From Glandiceps talaboti (Eukaryota; Hemichordata; Enteropneusta; Spengelidae): 64,000 nucleotides of DNA. This document shows positions 50,641-64,000 of the stretch, piece after piece. Position 1 is the stretch's first letter; every line of letters starts with the position of its first letter. Under the pieces are notes generated by a model, which was not told the origin of the DNA, searched no databases, and saw only the letters and a program-made list of their open reading frames with translations. The position numbers and the translations under genes are program-made. The stretch covers positions 5,534,518 through 5,598,517 of the forward strand of contig NC_135561.1 in assembly GCF_964340395.1 (NCBI RefSeq), given 5' to 3'.

Positions 50641-51259
50641 TTTGAGTCAGGTTTGAAAGAAAGCGGAAATAGCATGTCTGAGAAATGAAGTATTACGGAC
50701 GGACGGAGCCCATTGTAATAGCAACCCTTGTGGGGGGGGGGGGGGCTAAAATAGACACGAATTCCATATTTTCTGTTCGAATACATACAACATGGTATGA
50801 ACAACTTCTTTTTGTGCACTTCCTTCATTGATAGCATCTTTTAAATATGGACGTCAGGTGATAAACGTAAACGTATTTTGACAGCTAATATCATTTGTGG
50901 TATTAAAGCTAGTAAATTGTGAACTAGAACTAGTCCATTAGGTTTTAAAACATGTTGCATTTAATTCGGGATTTTTTTTATCGTAAAGGGATTTACAATA
51001 GTGAATGGGGAAGCCATGTTATTCCATGGTGGGAGAAGAGAAATGATAAGAATGTATTCTTCGTGAAATATGAAGATATGGTTAGGGTAAGTCAAATAAC
51101 ATACACACATATACATTAACAATACTATGAGTAACGCAGAGTAACGCTTACAAAAAATAATGATTTTTGTTCCTGTTCACTTATATTATATTATTCAAAG
51201 TAAAACAGTTTATTGGAAATTCTACGATCAACAATGCGTTGCTTGATCATGAATGGCCG

Positions 51260-51438
51260 TCGTCAGTGTTACTGGTTTCTTCTCATCAGATGTACAGCCA
51301 TTACAGATTGGAAGAACAGTTTCAGTTTCCGCATCTACTATTTCTTGCGAAACTTCCCGATTTTCACGATTTTTTTCTCCAATACGTAAAAAAAATGGTT
51401 GGCGTGAAAGACTAGGTGGGGTCGGGTAATCAGAACCA
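51260..51438. mobile_element. MITE, family F copy 2 (partial)
   Basis: Matches the right part of 42331-42656 (CATCAGATGTACAGCCATTA through GGTGGGGTCGGGTAA and ending TCAGAACC). Confidence 0.65.
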
Positions 51439-51487
51439 AACAATATTTTTTCTTAGGCCCTCCATTCATTCATTCATTTATTCATTC

Positions 51488-51819
<332 letters not shown>

Positions 51820-52006
51820 ATACAAACCACTGCCAACGGATTTCATTGTACGATCGTAGAAAGAGAGGGCGAAACTACGTGGCCTTGAACAAGGTTACAT
51901 AAAAGCCCTTTATCTTTGTTGTTATTATAGCCATGTCACCTGATTTGTAATCTATAAGCGGCGCTTGTGTGCTCGGCAGTCACAGGATCACCAACTGACA
52001 GACAAC

Positions 52007-64000
<11,994 letters not shown>

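Larger units (their letters stand above)
48902..51086 (+). pseudogene. inverted two-exon SULT fragment with frameshift
   Basis: The first exon, 48902-49029, corresponds to exon C of the minus-strand SULT (VARNPKDVVVSLYHHHLQD, SYTWEELL). It is 128 nt against 124 because of an extra GAAT after GTAAT at its start, which breaks the frame to the previous exon. The second exon, 50989-51086 (98 nt, like exon D), encodes SEWGSHVIPWWEKRN and VKYEDMVR. Splice sites are present (AAA|GTAAAT; GTAAAG|GG; AGG|GTAAGT). Exons A, B, E and F are absent on this side. The intron of about 1.96 kb holds diverged repeats and a SINE. It is best read as a partial, inverted duplication of the neighbouring gene. Confidence 0.75.

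Overview
This is eukaryotic, animal genomic DNA. Genes are split by GT-AG introns of roughly 0.07-8 kb, the base composition is AT-rich, and there are many long microsatellites, minisatellites and short foldback (MITE-like) elements. The gene content (a TDRD7-like Tudor protein, a CUB/LDLa membrane receptor, Golgi and cytosolic sulfotransferases, and ACOX1 with a duplicated exon 3) fits an invertebrate deuterostome such as a hemichordate or lancelet. Nothing in the window proves the species.

Layout. 1-3.2 kb: last two coding exons and 3'UTR of a Tudor-domain (TDRD7-like) gene, + strand. 6.0-11.9 kb: complete secreted proteinase K-like subtilase, eight coding exons, +. 14.3-25.6 kb: ten-exon single-pass membrane protein with three CUB domains, one LDLa module and a long acidic PPxY-bearing tail, +. 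27.8-30.5 kb: a second membrane protein with a related PPxY tail and the same intron phases but no CUB ectodomain, +. 32.7-33.8 kb: single-exon heparan sulfate 3-O-sulfotransferase-like Golgi protein, - strand, with several PAPS-binding residues replaced. 36.9-47.7 kb: cytosolic sulfotransferase (SULT) exons, -, apparently damaged (lost splice donor, one exon not found). Inside its long intron lie a decayed transposon, a 48-bp minisatellite and an intact opposite-strand glycosyltransferase-like gene (40.7-42.3 kb). 48.9-51.1 kb: an inverted two-exon SULT fragment with a 4-nt frameshift, +. 52.0-64.0 kb: 5' two thirds of a peroxisomal acyl-CoA oxidase 1 gene, +, with two tandem, near-identical 161-nt versions of exon 3 only 70 bp apart. 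It runs off the window.

The genes are not an operon and share no obvious pathway, apart from a loose sulfation/glycosylation theme at 32-51 kb. The most interesting items are the ACOX1 mutually exclusive exon pair, the PPxY membrane-protein pair that may be alternative 3' cassettes of one locus, the sulfotransferase lacking its PAPS contacts, the 126-bp amplification of a Tudor exon with its splice donor, and several MITE families with clear target-site duplications.
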